From Rhynochetos jubatus (taxonomy: Eukaryota; Chordata; Aves; Eurypygiformes; Rhynochetidae): DNA of 64,000 nt. Location: positions 5,880,157-5,944,156 of the forward strand of contig CM050676.1 of the NCBI GenBank assembly GCA_027574665.1, read 5' to 3'. Position numbers and translations under genes: made by a program. Every line of letters begins with the position of its first letter. Position 1 is the first letter of the stretch. The notes below the pieces were generated by a model. It saw only the letters and a list, made by a program, of their open reading frames with translations, was not told the origin of the DNA and ran no database searches. Shown here in pieces: positions 47,101 through 59,900 of this stretch.

Positions 47101-49442
47101 CAGCTGCTTCACCTGCCCAGGGTGGAGGAAGACGTGAGGCCATTGTAGATGGAGCACACACACAGGACAACCACTTGAGGACACAGCCGTAACCCTGCTC
47201 GCTGAGCTGCCTCAGCTCCTGCTGTCGGCCCAAGGCTCCGGGGAGCCAGGAGCTGTGCGGAAGGAGTCAGCTTGGGGCAGTGGCACTGGGCTGCTTGCTG
47301 ATCACTGCCAGCTCTTCGGAGGACAGGGACACAGGCACAACCAAGTGCTTCAGTGCTGTGACCTGGCACTTGTCCTCAGTACCTCCTGAGCTGGACTGAA
47401 GCCCAAGAGAAGCCATCTCACCCTGGAATAGCAGGTCAGTATACTGTGACCTCCCCCCTCCCCACCCCGCCACCACGTTGAGAAGAACAAGGGAACTTCC
47501 AGGTGAGTGACTGGGAGAAGTGGGCTGTCCACAGGGTTCTCTGTCAAACAGTGGGAAGGAAGGGGCACCCAATCCCACCTTCTGCAGCTCCAGGCGATTG
47601 TCCTCTTGGATTCGCTTGTTCCTCTCCTTCAGGTCCTTCTCATCCAAGTGGCTGATCCCTTTCTTTTCTAGCGCCTGACACAAAGCAGAGCCGTGAAACC
47701 CAGCAATCTCTACATCCCCTCGCCAGCCAGCAAATGCCACCACATCCACCCGCTTCTGCTGCTCCCGCGAGCCCCGATCCTGTCGAAGGCCCCAGAATCC
47801 CTCAAATCCTACTCCTGAAGTGCCTCAGCAAAACCCAGGCTGACCCCAGGGAGATCACCCTGTAATCACTGCCAGGCACTCAGCTTGCAGCTCCCAGCAG
47901 GTCTGGGTCACTCTCCTGCACCATAAGCCACCTCCTCTTCTCACACCCCTCGCTACAGACCTTGGTGTTCAGGAAAAAGGGGGTAAAACCCAACTGCGCT
48001 TGTCAGAAACACCCAGCTGCTGCCCTAGACAAACCCTTTGCTCTCACATGGCAGCTTTCAGCGTTACAGAGGTTCCCACCTTAAGCAAAGATCCATCCCC
48101 CCACAACCCACTGCTCCTCTCTCCAGTTCCATGCAGGCTGCAGGGGCATGATATCCTACAACACACAGGAGCAGAAGAGAGCTCACCTTGCTCCAGATGA
48201 AGGTGCCCAGCAGGTTGTTGTCCCCAAAGGGATTGTCAGTGTTGGTATAACCCATATACTCCTCTCCCCACCCCATCTTCTCCCGCTTCTTCCTCTCCTT
48301 GGCCTCCTTCTTGGCCAACCGTCGAGCCCGTTTCTCCTCAGGTGTTTCCAAGGCTTTCATGAGTGCAGCCTGCTTCTTCTTCTCCTCCTTCAGCCTCAAG
48401 CGCTCCTGGAGGCTCAGCTGCTGCCCAGTCTCCTCCCTGCCCCGGGAGCATGATGGAGAGGGAGAGCTGACGGAGGACACAGAAGACTTGGAGCCATCTC
48501 TCTTCCTCTGCCGCTCTCTGCTCTGGGCTCTCCTCTTATCTTGCTCATGCTCGGAGCTTGAGCCAGAGGAGCAACCCTGGGACCGCGAGTAGTGTTTCTT
48601 CTGCCTTTTACGGTGCTGGTCCCTGGTTTTGCTCTTCTTCCATTTCTGTCTCTCGTGACTAGAGTCGGAGCTGGGTTGAGGGGAAAGTTGTGTTTTAGCT
48701 AGGAAACAGTTCCTGGTTCTGTGCCGGACAACAGGTGCTCTGGCACAGATAGTGCGTTTCCCTACCACAGATGTGGCGACAACCGACCCGAGACACAGGC
48801 AGGGATACCGGCAGAGCCGAGAGCGCTGGAACGCGCTGTCACGGCGCCTGCTCCCCTGTGCCTCCCTGCAGCAAAACCCCAAACGGGCCGGTGCTGCGTC
48901 ACGGACGCCGCTTTCAACCCGCTCGCCAACCAGGGCGTACTGCGGCCTCACCCGCTCCCTGCAGCTGCCCCGGGGCACAGGACCGGTCCGGCGGGACCGC
49001 CCGCCGCCGGCCGAGGGGACACGTCACCTCCGCTCCGGAGCGACCGCTCGCACCGCCCCGAGGAGCTGGGCCCAGCCCGGCCCCACCGCGGCCTCTCCCC
49101 GGCGTCTTCCCCCAGCCAGGCACCGAGGGGCAAGGAGAGAGGCCCGGTTTGGCCCGCCCAAGCCCCCGGCCACCGCGAGGCCCCGCTTCCCGCTCCCCCA
49201 GTCCCGGTTCCCCCTCAGACAAGGACCAGCCGCCCCCAGGCCCCGGACCCGCCTCCCCCGCGACGCGGCCCGACCGCTCCGGGCCCGATGCCCGCTCACC
49301 TCGAGCTCGGCTCACGGCGGCGGCCCCCGCTCCGGCTGCACCGCCCCCGCCTCTCCCGGCTGCCAGAGCGCTCCCGGCCCCGCTCCCGCCGCGGCGAGCG
49401 GGACCGCCGCCGGCTGGCCGGGCTGCGCGACCCCGAGCCCAT
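44195..49442 (-). CDS. CACTIN: CACTIN, spliceosome-associated RS-domain protein
   Basis: CACTIN is a nuclear protein of the late spliceosome, needed for splicing fidelity and chromatid cohesion and described as a negative regulator of NF-kB/Toll signalling. Ten exons: 49300-49442, 48187-48670, 47579-47674, 46967-47112, 46729-46891, 46481-46598, 46054-46246, 45584-45706, 45148-45416 and 44195-44685; phases agree and give 741 residues (human 758). Order: an Arg/Ser-rich N-terminus (about 1-130); a basic helix, EEKRARRLAKKEAKERKKRE, then MGWGEEYMGYTNTDNPFGDN; coiled coil REREKAMREQELEMLQREKE; the mid region ISAEDDDLAVEMHEPYTFLN; SSDVQSVFKGKTYNQLQVLY; an acidic linker; and the conserved C-terminal domain PRKPRFFNRVHTGFEWNKYN, ending FHFKRYRYRR. 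The start (49440-49442) gives an RS-type opening like the human protein. Confidence 0.97.
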
Positions 49443-49660
49443 GGGCTGCGGCTGCGGCTCCGCCCCGGGGGCCTTCGCCAGCGCCCGACGCGCAAGGCTG
49501 CCCGGCGCGCCTGCCCGCTCCCAGCCGGCCCGCCTGCGCCCGGCGCAGCCCCAGCCCGGCGGGCGGTGGGGCACCCCGCGGCGGCCCCGCCCCCCTTTTC
49601 TCCCCGCGAAAGGCGGGTCGGGCCCGGGCGCGCGCGGAGAGAGGAGGCAGAGCCGTCCGG
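48900..49660 (-). promoter_or_regulatory. CACTIN: CACTIN CpG island (exon 1, intron 1, promoter)
   Basis: Dense CpG covers exon 1 and about 400 bases of intron 1, then stops sharply near 49660 where PIP5K1C 3'UTR sequence begins. No TATA box was found upstream of 49442. Confidence 0.7.
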
Positions 49661-52600
49661 GGTGAGCACAGCACAGACTACAGTATGCTTTATCAGAGCC
49701 GAGGACAGAGAGCATCCAGTTACAGTTCTCTGGAAAAGGCCTCCCTGGAGAGGGAGGGGAAAAAAATCTCCAACCAAGAAAAAGAAAATAATGACGTAAC
49801 CCCCCTACAAAGAAGAGAAACATGACAAAAACCAGGGGTTGGCATCACATTTCAGCCACTACCCCCCCACACCCCCCTAATTACATACATTCGTTACACG
49901 GTGCACGCACAGAGCGGACACAGACAACGAGCGGGAACACCCAGTAGAACGAACACCCAGTAGAACACACTTGGGGCTAATGTCGACATAACAGAAAGAA
50001 AACCAAGACGTAATCCAGTATGCCTGAGCCGTGGCGGCTTTCACCCATCCTTTTCAGAAAGAGCTGGAGCACGACGGTGGCTGGGAACGAGAGATGGGGG
50101 ACACTGGGCTGTGCCACGCTCTTGGAGCCCAGCGACCACCCAGGGTGCTGGAGCCCACGCAAACGCCACTGTGCCTGTCCCAGCCCTGTGACAAGACCTA
50201 CAAGCACGCTGGCTCCACTCAAACACTTCCCAAAGTGCAACTTTGGCACATGCAGATGAGCTGCTCACCAGGGGCAACAGCAGCCAAAACCTTGATCCTT
50301 CACACAAGCATACCAGCTCCTCGGTTTGCCCCATGCCTCTGCTCTGCGCATGCCTGCGAAGGGCAGAGCTTTCACAGGAGCCTGATGGCAAGCACAGAGA
50401 GACGCCGCTTTTCTCTTGCCAAATCCATACGTGGCAGGCAAGAGGCACCCACGGTTTGTCAAGAGCCGAAGCCGAAAGCTCACCAGCAGTCTCAGCACCA
50501 GGCAATGTTGAGGGCATGTCCTTCAGGTGAGGGTCCCAGCTGGGATGATGGGGATGAAGGAGAGCTGTGGCAAACAGAGCTACATGGGAGCAGGGCTCCT
50601 CTGATCAAATCTTGGAGTAAAAGAAACATGGTGCCTCCTCTTACCGATGGAGAGAGAGGGGCGGTTACACCAGGGACAGCACCCACCACCGAGCTGCCAG
50701 GGCACCAGAAAAAGCACAGAGACCTTCAGTCCAGGATGAGCTGGAAGTACAGCTAGAGGGACAGTCAGACCAAGGACAGGTGGTGGTTCTCTTCCCCAAA
50801 AAAGGGGCCTGATGCTCTTTCCTGTGGGCAAGACCTAGTCCTGCCCTCCCCTGACTGTACTGCCTGCACAGGCATTGCCAGCACTTGGGAAATGGTTCAG
50901 AGCTCCCCAATGCTCTCATGCTGCAGCACAGTGCAGAGGTGGGCTACGTGCAGGCTTTAACCTCCAAGGTCCTTTTAGCCATCATGGGAAGCAGACGCTG
51001 CGCTGTCCAGCACGGAGCTAACCAGACAGTAGGTGACACACAGCAGGGAGCGTGTGCGAGCCCAGAAAGGGGCAGTTGCCGTTTCAGATCAACATCTCCC
51101 TAAAGAAAGGTTCCTCCTATTCCCTCACATTGACAAAGTTGCCCTAAGGCCTTTGCACATCCTCTCACAGGTCCAACCCTCTGTGTCCAGACCTGCTTGC
51201 TCCAAAAGGTTCAGCGTTACAGGACTGCACAAGGATTGTCTCAAAGAGCCTGAACGCTTGAGGAAAGACAATGCTTAGAATGAATATGCTGCAAAAGGTC
51301 TGGATTTCCCCATATCTCTTGGGCCAAGCACAGCTCTAGCTTGCAAAGTTCATTCACTGAGATACTCCATGAAGGTGGGGCTCAGATGGTCCCTGCACAC
51401 AGACTAAGCAGCTTTAGAGACCCCTAAAATGAGGGGAAGAAATAAAGTCGCCATCAATGACACTTAAACCACTTAAACAAGATGCTTGATTTCTGTTGGC
51501 TGGAAAGTCCTGACAAGGCTAAACCCACCAGCCCATGAAAAAAGTGGTATTAGGGCAGCCAGGCCCAACCACCTGGGTTCCTCCCCAGAGTTCTCTTCCT
51601 CCAGCACAGCACCCAAGAGCCACACCTGAAGATGCAGAAGGCATGTGGCTCCCTCTGGTCTCACTATGCATGGCATCACACTTCTGGAGGAAAATACACC
51701 AAAGGCTGAGTTTTTAGCATTTAGAAGTCTCTATCTTCCAGCCCAGAGGCAGGTTAGTCCGTAGGTAATGCACTCCCCCCTCTGCCTCCCCTCCGCCAAA
51801 CTACAGAGCCCCAGCAGCTCTGCCCACGCAGCCTGCAGCATGCAGGCAGGGCTGGCACAAGCTGATGGGGTAGGTTAAGAGCTGTTGCCCAGACTGCAGG
51901 GGCTGCCGTGGAGCAGTGCTGCTAGCCGGGTGAATGACATGCTAAACAGCAACTGAAAGGGGGGGAGTTTCTTGAAAGACGTCCAATAGGTCATTTGGTC
52001 AATACACAAATGCATCTAAGAGCAGCAACGTGCAGGAACTCCAGCCTGTGCTCTTGGGAGAAGCACACCTCACAGCCTTCAGCACCTGCAGGTGAGGGGG
52101 GAAAGTCAGGCTCCCATAGCCGTAGGCAAGAAAACGTCAATTCATGAAAATCCTCACCAAGTTCAGCACATTGCAGAGGGGAAGAGTTTCCCACCAGCCC
52201 AGTTACCTTCTGGGACCTGAGCTGGCCCACCCCAAGTGCTGCTGTGTAGATGGACTGGGGGGACTAAGTCCTGAGAGAAGGGTCCTGCTTCCCCACTTGG
52301 TAACAAGGAATCCCAAGGACAGTCTGAAGGTTGTAATGAAAATAAAGAGATTCTGACCCTCTTCCTCAAGTGAGGCTCGTAAAGCACACTGGCTCCCTCT
52401 GGTCTAAAGGATTTCCTTCTTTTCTCTGGGAAATGAGGATGGGATTGCTAGAGTTCCAAGACAATGCTACAGCATGTGTCCTGCTGATGGATGAGCCTAG
52501 TCCGAATGCTATCCAGTGACACCAAATCCTCTTGCCTGATGCCCTCAAAAAGCAAACTCTCTCAGACATCTGATGCAGCAGTTTGCAACAGCAGATGTTG

Positions 52601-53905
52601 CTACAGGCAGCATCCCAGTCACCCAGCTTTTTGTCCAACAGAGTCCATGAACACAACAGCACCTGGTGCAATTAGGTGCCAGAGCCAGGCTTCTGTTTCT
52701 GCTTCCAGTATGTGTGGACATGCCAGTGCCTCCCTGACTGCCCTGAGGTACAAAGGATACATGTGAACCCAATGTTTGTGACCCCCGAGTACCGGAAGGT
52801 CAAATACGCCCATGAGCATGCGAGGTGCTAAGTGGCTCCCAGTAGGATGCAGTGTCCAGACAAGCCACACCTGGGGCTGGGCACACCGAGAAGCTCACAC
52901 TCCAGCGCGGCAGCCGGCAAGATGAAGCGTGGACTCTGAGCACAGAGGGACGAGGTGACAGAGCAGTGCGGCACATGGTGAAGGCAGAACCCATCGTGAC
53001 ATCCAGAGGAGAGCTGAGGTGACCACATCACTGTCGCCTGGAATCATCTGCTTCCCCCGCATAGTGATACACATCAAGAGAAGTCACTAGCGATTTTCAA
53101 ATCCAAGTAAATTGGCATGGCTACTTTGTACTGTAACATGGGAGCAATTCTATTCAATGGCCTTTAATACATTGCATTTACATAGCACCTTTCATCCCAG
53201 GGTTCAAGTGCTTTAATGGAAGTGGGTACTGTACACCCATTAGCACGGGGGAAACTGAGGCACAGAGTGGTTAAGTGACTTGCCTTGGGTCACTTGGCAA
53301 AACCGTGGCAGAGTCTGGACAGCCTTAAACCTCCTGACTCCATCAGTTGGTTAGACCACACTGCCACCTCCAATGAAGCCACTCCAGTCCCTGCCCTCCC
53401 CAGCAACGTGCTCCTACCAATTCTCCAGTGAGGTCTCACACTTCTTTCTGATGCACAAATATATAACAAAAAAAAAAAAGTGCAGTAAACTAAATGTTTA
53501 AAAAAAGCACATTTGTGCTGTTTCTGTGCAAAGATAAAAGAAATAAATACATGATTAAAAAATTAAAAAGGTTCACAGTATCACACATGGATAGGTAGCT
53601 ATGGTAGTGCACGTCTGGAAAACACTGTGTTACTACCCAGGATTCTCTACACCCAGCTGGATATCTCCATTGGGAGCTGCGGGTGAGTGGGTGGTTTCTT
53701 TGCTGCCCATGTCTGGGATAAGTAGAAATACACGGTTATAGTTTTGCTCCATTCTGAAATGCAGTGCCTGGGATCCTGCAGTGCAGCAATACTGGTGTCA
53801 GCAAGTTCTTCCCCATCCCACTGGAACGGCTGCATCAACGAAAAGGGAACACATCGACCTGCAGAGGGAATCGCTGCTCTCTGGGCTTCTGTGTCTGCAT
53901 AGAGA
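49660..53905 (-). other. PIP5K1C: PIP5K1C 3'UTR
   Basis: About 4.2 kb from the PIP5K1C stop to a GATAAA variant signal (minus strand, about 49690) just before the CACTIN island. No other coding signal. A plus-strand AATAAA near 51443 is in the wrong direction. AT-rich stretches lie near 53460-53580, and the MIR-like element listed separately is at 53163-53365. The far end is inferred; a shorter UTR is possible. Confidence 0.55.
53163..53365 (+). repeat. MIR-like CORE-SINE relic
   Basis: The plus strand reads like the reverse complement of an MIR/CORE-SINE: tttacatagcacctttcatc, then gggaaactgaggcacagagt, ggttaagtgacttgcc, gggtcac, ggcagagtctgg, and a tail matching a tRNA-like head (ggttagaccacactgcc). 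It is old and diverged. It lies antisense in the PIP5K1C 3'UTR. Confidence 0.75.
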
Positions 53906-56900
53906 TTACTGCAAGAGGCAGAGAAAGGAGTCAACACCCAAGCACCCACCCCACGTTCAGGTCGGCCTGAGCCCAACCAACTCCCCAGAATCAATGAGTA
54001 TGAAGAGAGAAGGCCGTTTTGCATCCTTCAGTAATGACAACACGATTGGAGAACTTCAGCTCCCCAAAACTTTCACTTCACCAAACGATTCGGAACAAGC
54101 CACAACCATTGCTGAGCAGATCGGGTCTCTGCCAGTGCAGATCTTGCCTGCTGCCACAGAGCTGATCCGAGAGGCAGTAGGGCTCTGCTGCAGCCATGCA
54201 AGAGTTCCATGCTGTAGAGAGGCCACAGCAGCTCCCTCTGCAAGGTCAGCTTGCAGAGGGAGCGCAAGCTCTGACCTCGACCCACCAGGCACCCAGCACA
54301 CATTTCTTGTACACTTACTGTATCGCTCTCCTCATCGGAAACAGAGTGGAGTTGAGCGCTATAGTGGAGTGGGGAGTAAACCCAACTCCTCTCGTCTGTC
54401 GGCTGCCAGAGTGGCCAGAGACGGCAGGGAGAATGCAAGGAGAGCAGCAGCAGAGCAGGGAGCAAAGGAGAGAAGAGGAAAAAATAAAAGGAGAAAATAA
54501 AAAGAGTAGGAAACAATACAGTAAGAACAGCTGTCCACCTGGAGAAAGAGAACTGAGCTCAGTGCCAGTTGACAGCAGAGCAGCCTTCCTCATTCTCAGT
54601 ACATACCTGCTCCCTACCAGCTGGGACATGGGACAGCCTGCCAGCAGCTGACATTGGCCCCTGCTCCCGCTGCAGTGGGGATGGCACAACCTCTCCTCTT
54701 GCAGGGACAGAATTTTAGAGCTTTTGAGACACCAGGGAATCCTCAGCTCCCTGCCAGAGCATCACCCCATCTCCAGAGAAACAGAGACGTGGTGATTTAC
54801 CTAAGGGCAGTAGAAGAGCTCTCAGTCCCTGCTACCCACTCTCAACCTCCCCATTGCCTGAGCCCTGCTCACGCTTTGAGCTAGCATTTCCAGTGCCCAG
54901 GAGAGCTTTTACAGTGCAGCCTGACCTGGTCTGCTGTGCCTTCCCCCTTCCCCACAGGCCAAACACAGCAACAGATGGGTGGGTTAGACCATGGTGGATG
55001 GTGGCCACAGAAACAGTTATCGCTGAGCGTCTTGGAGGCTGTGGGATGACAGGAACAAGTACGAGAAGGGAGACAAAACACAACAGGACCTTGGAAAGAA
55101 TGAGGGGGAAGGGGGTGTGCATGGAGGGAGCCAGTTATCATAGCACTGAGCACTGGTGTGACAAAACACCCTCCTGCTGCTGACACAGCACAGAGAAGCC
55201 CAGGCAGATTCAAGGGCTGGTGTCTCCTCCTGCAGTGTTCCTAGGGGGGACCCACTACCACTGCAAATGGACTCTTGACTCCAGAGGTGCTCCTAGAGAG
55301 GAAACTGCCCTCTTTGACTCAGCCTGGGGTTTGCAAAGGAAGAGGAATGGAATTAGGTACTTGGAAGAAGCCTGGGGGGGCATTTCCCAGCCAAGGAATC
55401 AAGTGTAATAGTCTACAACGTACAAGAAACCACAAGCCAGAGGAGCTTTGAAGCACTGGGCTCCACATGCTGAACCCCATCATTAATTGCAGCTACATTA
55501 GCAGAGATTGCTGGGAGGAAGGAAGGAAGAGCAACCCGTGCCTGGAGCTTCTTACAGGGCTCTGCTAGGGGTGTGGGAAAGCTCAACACTGCATAAAGCC
55601 TGCCCAACATCCTGTTTTTCATACATCCTGACTGAACCACATGCTCCAGCCAGCCCTTTTCAGGAGCTCAGATGCATGCAGGGAGCTGCAAACCCAGCAG
55701 GGAGATAAAGGAGCATCCGGTGCTTGGTATTAACCCTCCTCATCCTGGGGCAGCCAAACCTAGCCGAGGGATCAGGAGGAGCTGCCAGGAGAGGTATCGC
55801 ATTTGCCCACCTAAGTGCAGCACTTTCCTCATGCCATCAGCCAAGGCCAAAAGCAAGTTACAGCCCCTGCTTCCCCACACACCCTGCCTGATACCCTCTT
55901 CACCCCTCCCCTGCCTGATACCAAAAAGGCAGGCACTGGGAGGACTACGCTATACTAATGCTTGTTCTGAGGCTCTGACAGTACTGCCATTACCCTCTGA
56001 GGACATCAGCTATCCCAAAGCCTGAGAAGGGAAATACTAAAACCCAGCGTAGTCTGAGCTCTGGATCCAGTTCCTAAATGCTCAACTGCCTCCCTGCAGC
56101 CTTTGGGAAGGAAAACCCTCACTGCTCACAGAAAACCTGCAGTGAGGAAGGAGCACATCAGTGATGTTGAGAAGGGCTGGAGAACAGAAACCATCCCTAA
56201 TTCAGCAGCAACTCCTAACTTGTTTGGCTTTACAAGCTGCTCACCATCCCAGCCACCAGAAAGACAAGCAGTCACAAACCTGCAAGGTTGTATTTGCACC
56301 CGGACTTTTAGCAGGTTCAAAACATCTTCATGGTCTTTTTGGAACTGTCTCGCTTCCTGGGCCAAGGATGCAGAGCCTAACATTACCTACAAAGGCTCAG
56401 GTGCCTCTCTGGCCAGGTCTGGTGCCTATAAGTTTGTCCCAGGGCTGGGTAATAACTGTAGCTGATCCCATGGCAGGAACTGTGTCACCAGCCTGCAGAA
56501 AAGCCAGGCAGAGCGCATGTTTCTGCAAGATCCTACATGGAGATCCACTTGTGTGATTTTGATGTGCTTCCCTGGCTTCTGCTGGGCTGGTTCCTAATGC
56601 CCAGACAATACAGAGTCACAGCATCCAAGGGAAATGCAGTGCTGGCCCCAGTGTTTCAAAGCTGCTGCTCTGCTCCCCTATGAGCTAGCATGTTCACTTA
56701 CAATCCGAGTGGAAAGCGAGGTGGTTTGGAGTCTGCGCTGTTGGGGAGAGTAAATCCAATATCTCCCATCAGTGAACTGGATGGCCCCAGGGCAAGTGAA
56801 GTGAGAAAGGAAACAAGAGGAAAAAAGGATGATGTGAGAGAGGATGAAAGAGACAAGCAAAAACCAAGGAGCTGGGCAATCCAAGCCAGAACGGATAAGT

Positions 56901-59900
56901 GGGGAGGAAAGCCATGCGTGGGAAGAGCGCTGCCCATGCCCTGCCACAATCTCTGCACTTTTATTCCCCTAGGGGTGAACGGGAGGATGAAGTGCTCTCC
57001 TTTCAGGAGCAGACTTCCAAAGATCAGAGCACAGTCCCCTGGGACTTGACAAATCATCCCTTCATTGCCCATGGTCCTTGGAGCACTCCTGCAAGAGAGC
57101 AGCTGTGGTCCAACCCCTCTGCACTCTGATGCTGCCTCACTTAAGCTCCAGCTCAAGTGGTTTTCCAAGGAAAGCACCTGTGGGAACTCAAACCAGCTTT
57201 TCCCTTCATCCCAGCAGCGACAAACACTCCACAGCACGACACACATTTAATGCAAAACTCAAGGACTTAGATGAAGTATGAAATGTGGATGAGCAGTCAG
57301 TCCACCTCTCTGTGAGCACTCACTGCACACAGATGGTTTTCTCTGGATAGAGAAGTGCCCCTCAAGTTGGGGGGAGTCCATATACCTGGGGACAGAGGAA
57401 GAGGAGCTGACCCTTGCTAGAAGACAACTGCTAGTGAAGCAGGCAGTATCTGCAGGCAGACTGCACACAGCTGCCATCCACAGGCAAAGAAAGAGCATCC
57501 GGTGTTAGAGGGAGCTGTTTGCATTTTGAACAGCATGCATAGAAACCCAAACAGACAAGCCTTGAAAAAGGAGCAGATTCCTTCCACAGCTCCACGAGCT
57601 TCTGAGTGACTTGGCAACAAGTGAGCAGCTCTGCAGCAGTCATGCAAGCATAGGGAATGGCAAACGTTGCCATTTTTAGGTTAGTCTGAAGGAGCTCATC
57701 ACAAGGGCTCAGCTCATCTCCACTGCCATATATCCAACAGTAACGAGTCAGCGCAGGGAGGAGCTGAGCAACTCCTTTAATGAGAAAGTTCCAATGCCCA
57801 GGCATGGGGGAGAGCTTTCACAGGTCAGACCCTCAGCTCTGCTCTGGGAATTCACAGGGCAGGCACATGTTGCTAAAGCCCTTCTCTGGTCTGCAGAAGC
57901 TGCTCAGACAATGCGAGAGCTGACTGGGGAACACAGCACCAGGCTCCACAGCGTTCTGCTGCCAACCAGCAACCACCTCACTTACTCCCTGGCTCAGCAC
58001 TAGATTTCCACTGCATCACCCAATGCATCTGCCTGCAGGAAAAGGAAATGCCAGAGTTCACCAGAGCCCGAGCTCGGCCCTACTGCAACCACCTCCCTTC
58101 TGGCCCTAAGCCACTATGGCACATTTGTGTTCAGGAAAGCAGCCAGGCTTTCTGGCTGAGGAAAGATGAGCCTCTCAGTTGCACCTACACCTTGGCTTGT
58201 TCTGGGAGTGAACACACTGACTTAGATAGGCCCTTCAGTGTTTGTGCTTGGAAGTAGAGCAGCACACACCTAGGGCTACATCCAGCTGTTTGAGCCCCAC
58301 CAGATGCTGTTTTGAGTTCTGCAAGGGTTAATCCAGTTCCCTGCATTCAAAAACCCATGCAGCATTAAGATCTTGAGGTGCTCAACACGAAGAGGGCATG
58401 GGGCAGACACTGCCCTGCACCCAGCTTCCTGAAATCAAGACTGTTACAGCCTCGTCCAACCTTTCCCGTAACACCCTTAACATGCCAGGTGGAGAAAGTA
58501 TCTTACAAAGTATATGTCTGTGACTGGCACGTCATCTTCATCCGAGGCCTGGCTGGCTGGTTCGGAGGCCTGGCTGGCTGTCTCCACCTCTATCGTAGCT
58601 GTGGACGTTACGACGGCACAGGCTGAAGAAGCTGCCTCTCTGGAGGGGGAAGAAACGACAGTCTAGTCACTGCGGCCAGAAAAGGAGCAAGCAAGACTGT
58701 ATGATTTATTACAGAGGAGCCAAAGATGCTCTGCTGTCACATCCAGAAAGATCAGGTTAGAAGCAACAGGACTCAGCTTCCCTGAACTGTTTGGGACAGC
58801 ACCTATCTCTCCATGAAAGCTGGTACCCTACAAGTCAGCCTCCAGCACAAGTTCCCACAGACTGAACGACAGCAGGCAGAGCCCTGCAAGGCTGCCCAAT
58901 GCTCTGAACACTCACTCTTTGTCATCTTCTTCAGGAGCTACGATCTCAGCATCACACTCAGGCTCCAGCTCGACACTGATCTGCTGAAGCTCCTCTTCAA
59001 CCCGCACCTCCTCATGTGACCTGGAAACCGAAGAAAGACAGGCTTAAAGGCTCAGCTAGGCACGAGTTATGCATAGGCCTCAATTTTAGGTCAGCCTGAA
59101 TCAGCCCACCCTCTCGCATTGCAACCTCCCACAGGAATGAGCTGTGCTGGTCTGCCCCAGCATGCGGCTGCCAGTCACTTGCAGCACTGAGTTCCTGGCA
59201 CAGATGGAGCTGTTAATTTTGGCTCAGAGGGAGCCATCAGACCTCCCAGGACTGAGCATTTGAATAACCAAAACTTCCAGGCAAAAGAGTCAGCCCTGTC
59301 AGACTGCAGTGCTCAAAACTAACGAGCTGGGGGAAAAGAAGAGGAAAGGGATTAATTAGCCAGTGCTGCAGAAAGACAGGCAGTGTCAAATGGAGTATGG
59401 AAGGAAAAAGAATTGGCCTCCAGGGAAAACCTGTGTCCAGAGTTAGCCTCACATAATTTATCACTCACACAAGGGCCAAAGCCTCCGACCTCTTCTGAGA
59501 CTCCCAGCGCATCAAAGCTGCTCAAACGCGCTCCAGGTTTAACCCCAGATTTACCTGCACCCTCAGGAGCTGTTTGTGATGTCTTCAATTTAATACCTCG
59601 TGCTGTTAAAGTAATTTCTTGTACTAGCAGGGCTGGCTCCACAGTCCTTGTGGGAAGGAGGAGCGGGTGCTTGCCAAGCCAGGGGCACAGTCTCAGGAAA
59701 GGGACAGGCTCCTGGTCCATCGACAGCACAGTCCTGCTCGGGCCGTTCCCGGCTGGGAGCCAGAAGGTGGCACTCCTGCCCAGCTCCGTGCCGGGATCTC
59801 ACTCATCTCCTTCCTCGCAGGGGTGGATCTCAGAAACCCGGAGGGAATTCCCCAGCAGATTAGAATAATCAGAGGTGTGACATGTTCTTGAGCAAACTGG

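Noticed and set aside
48721-49825. 314-357-codon plus-strand frames
   Set aside because: Antisense to CACTIN exon 1 and intron 1 in a CpG island; Pro/Arg-rich shadows.
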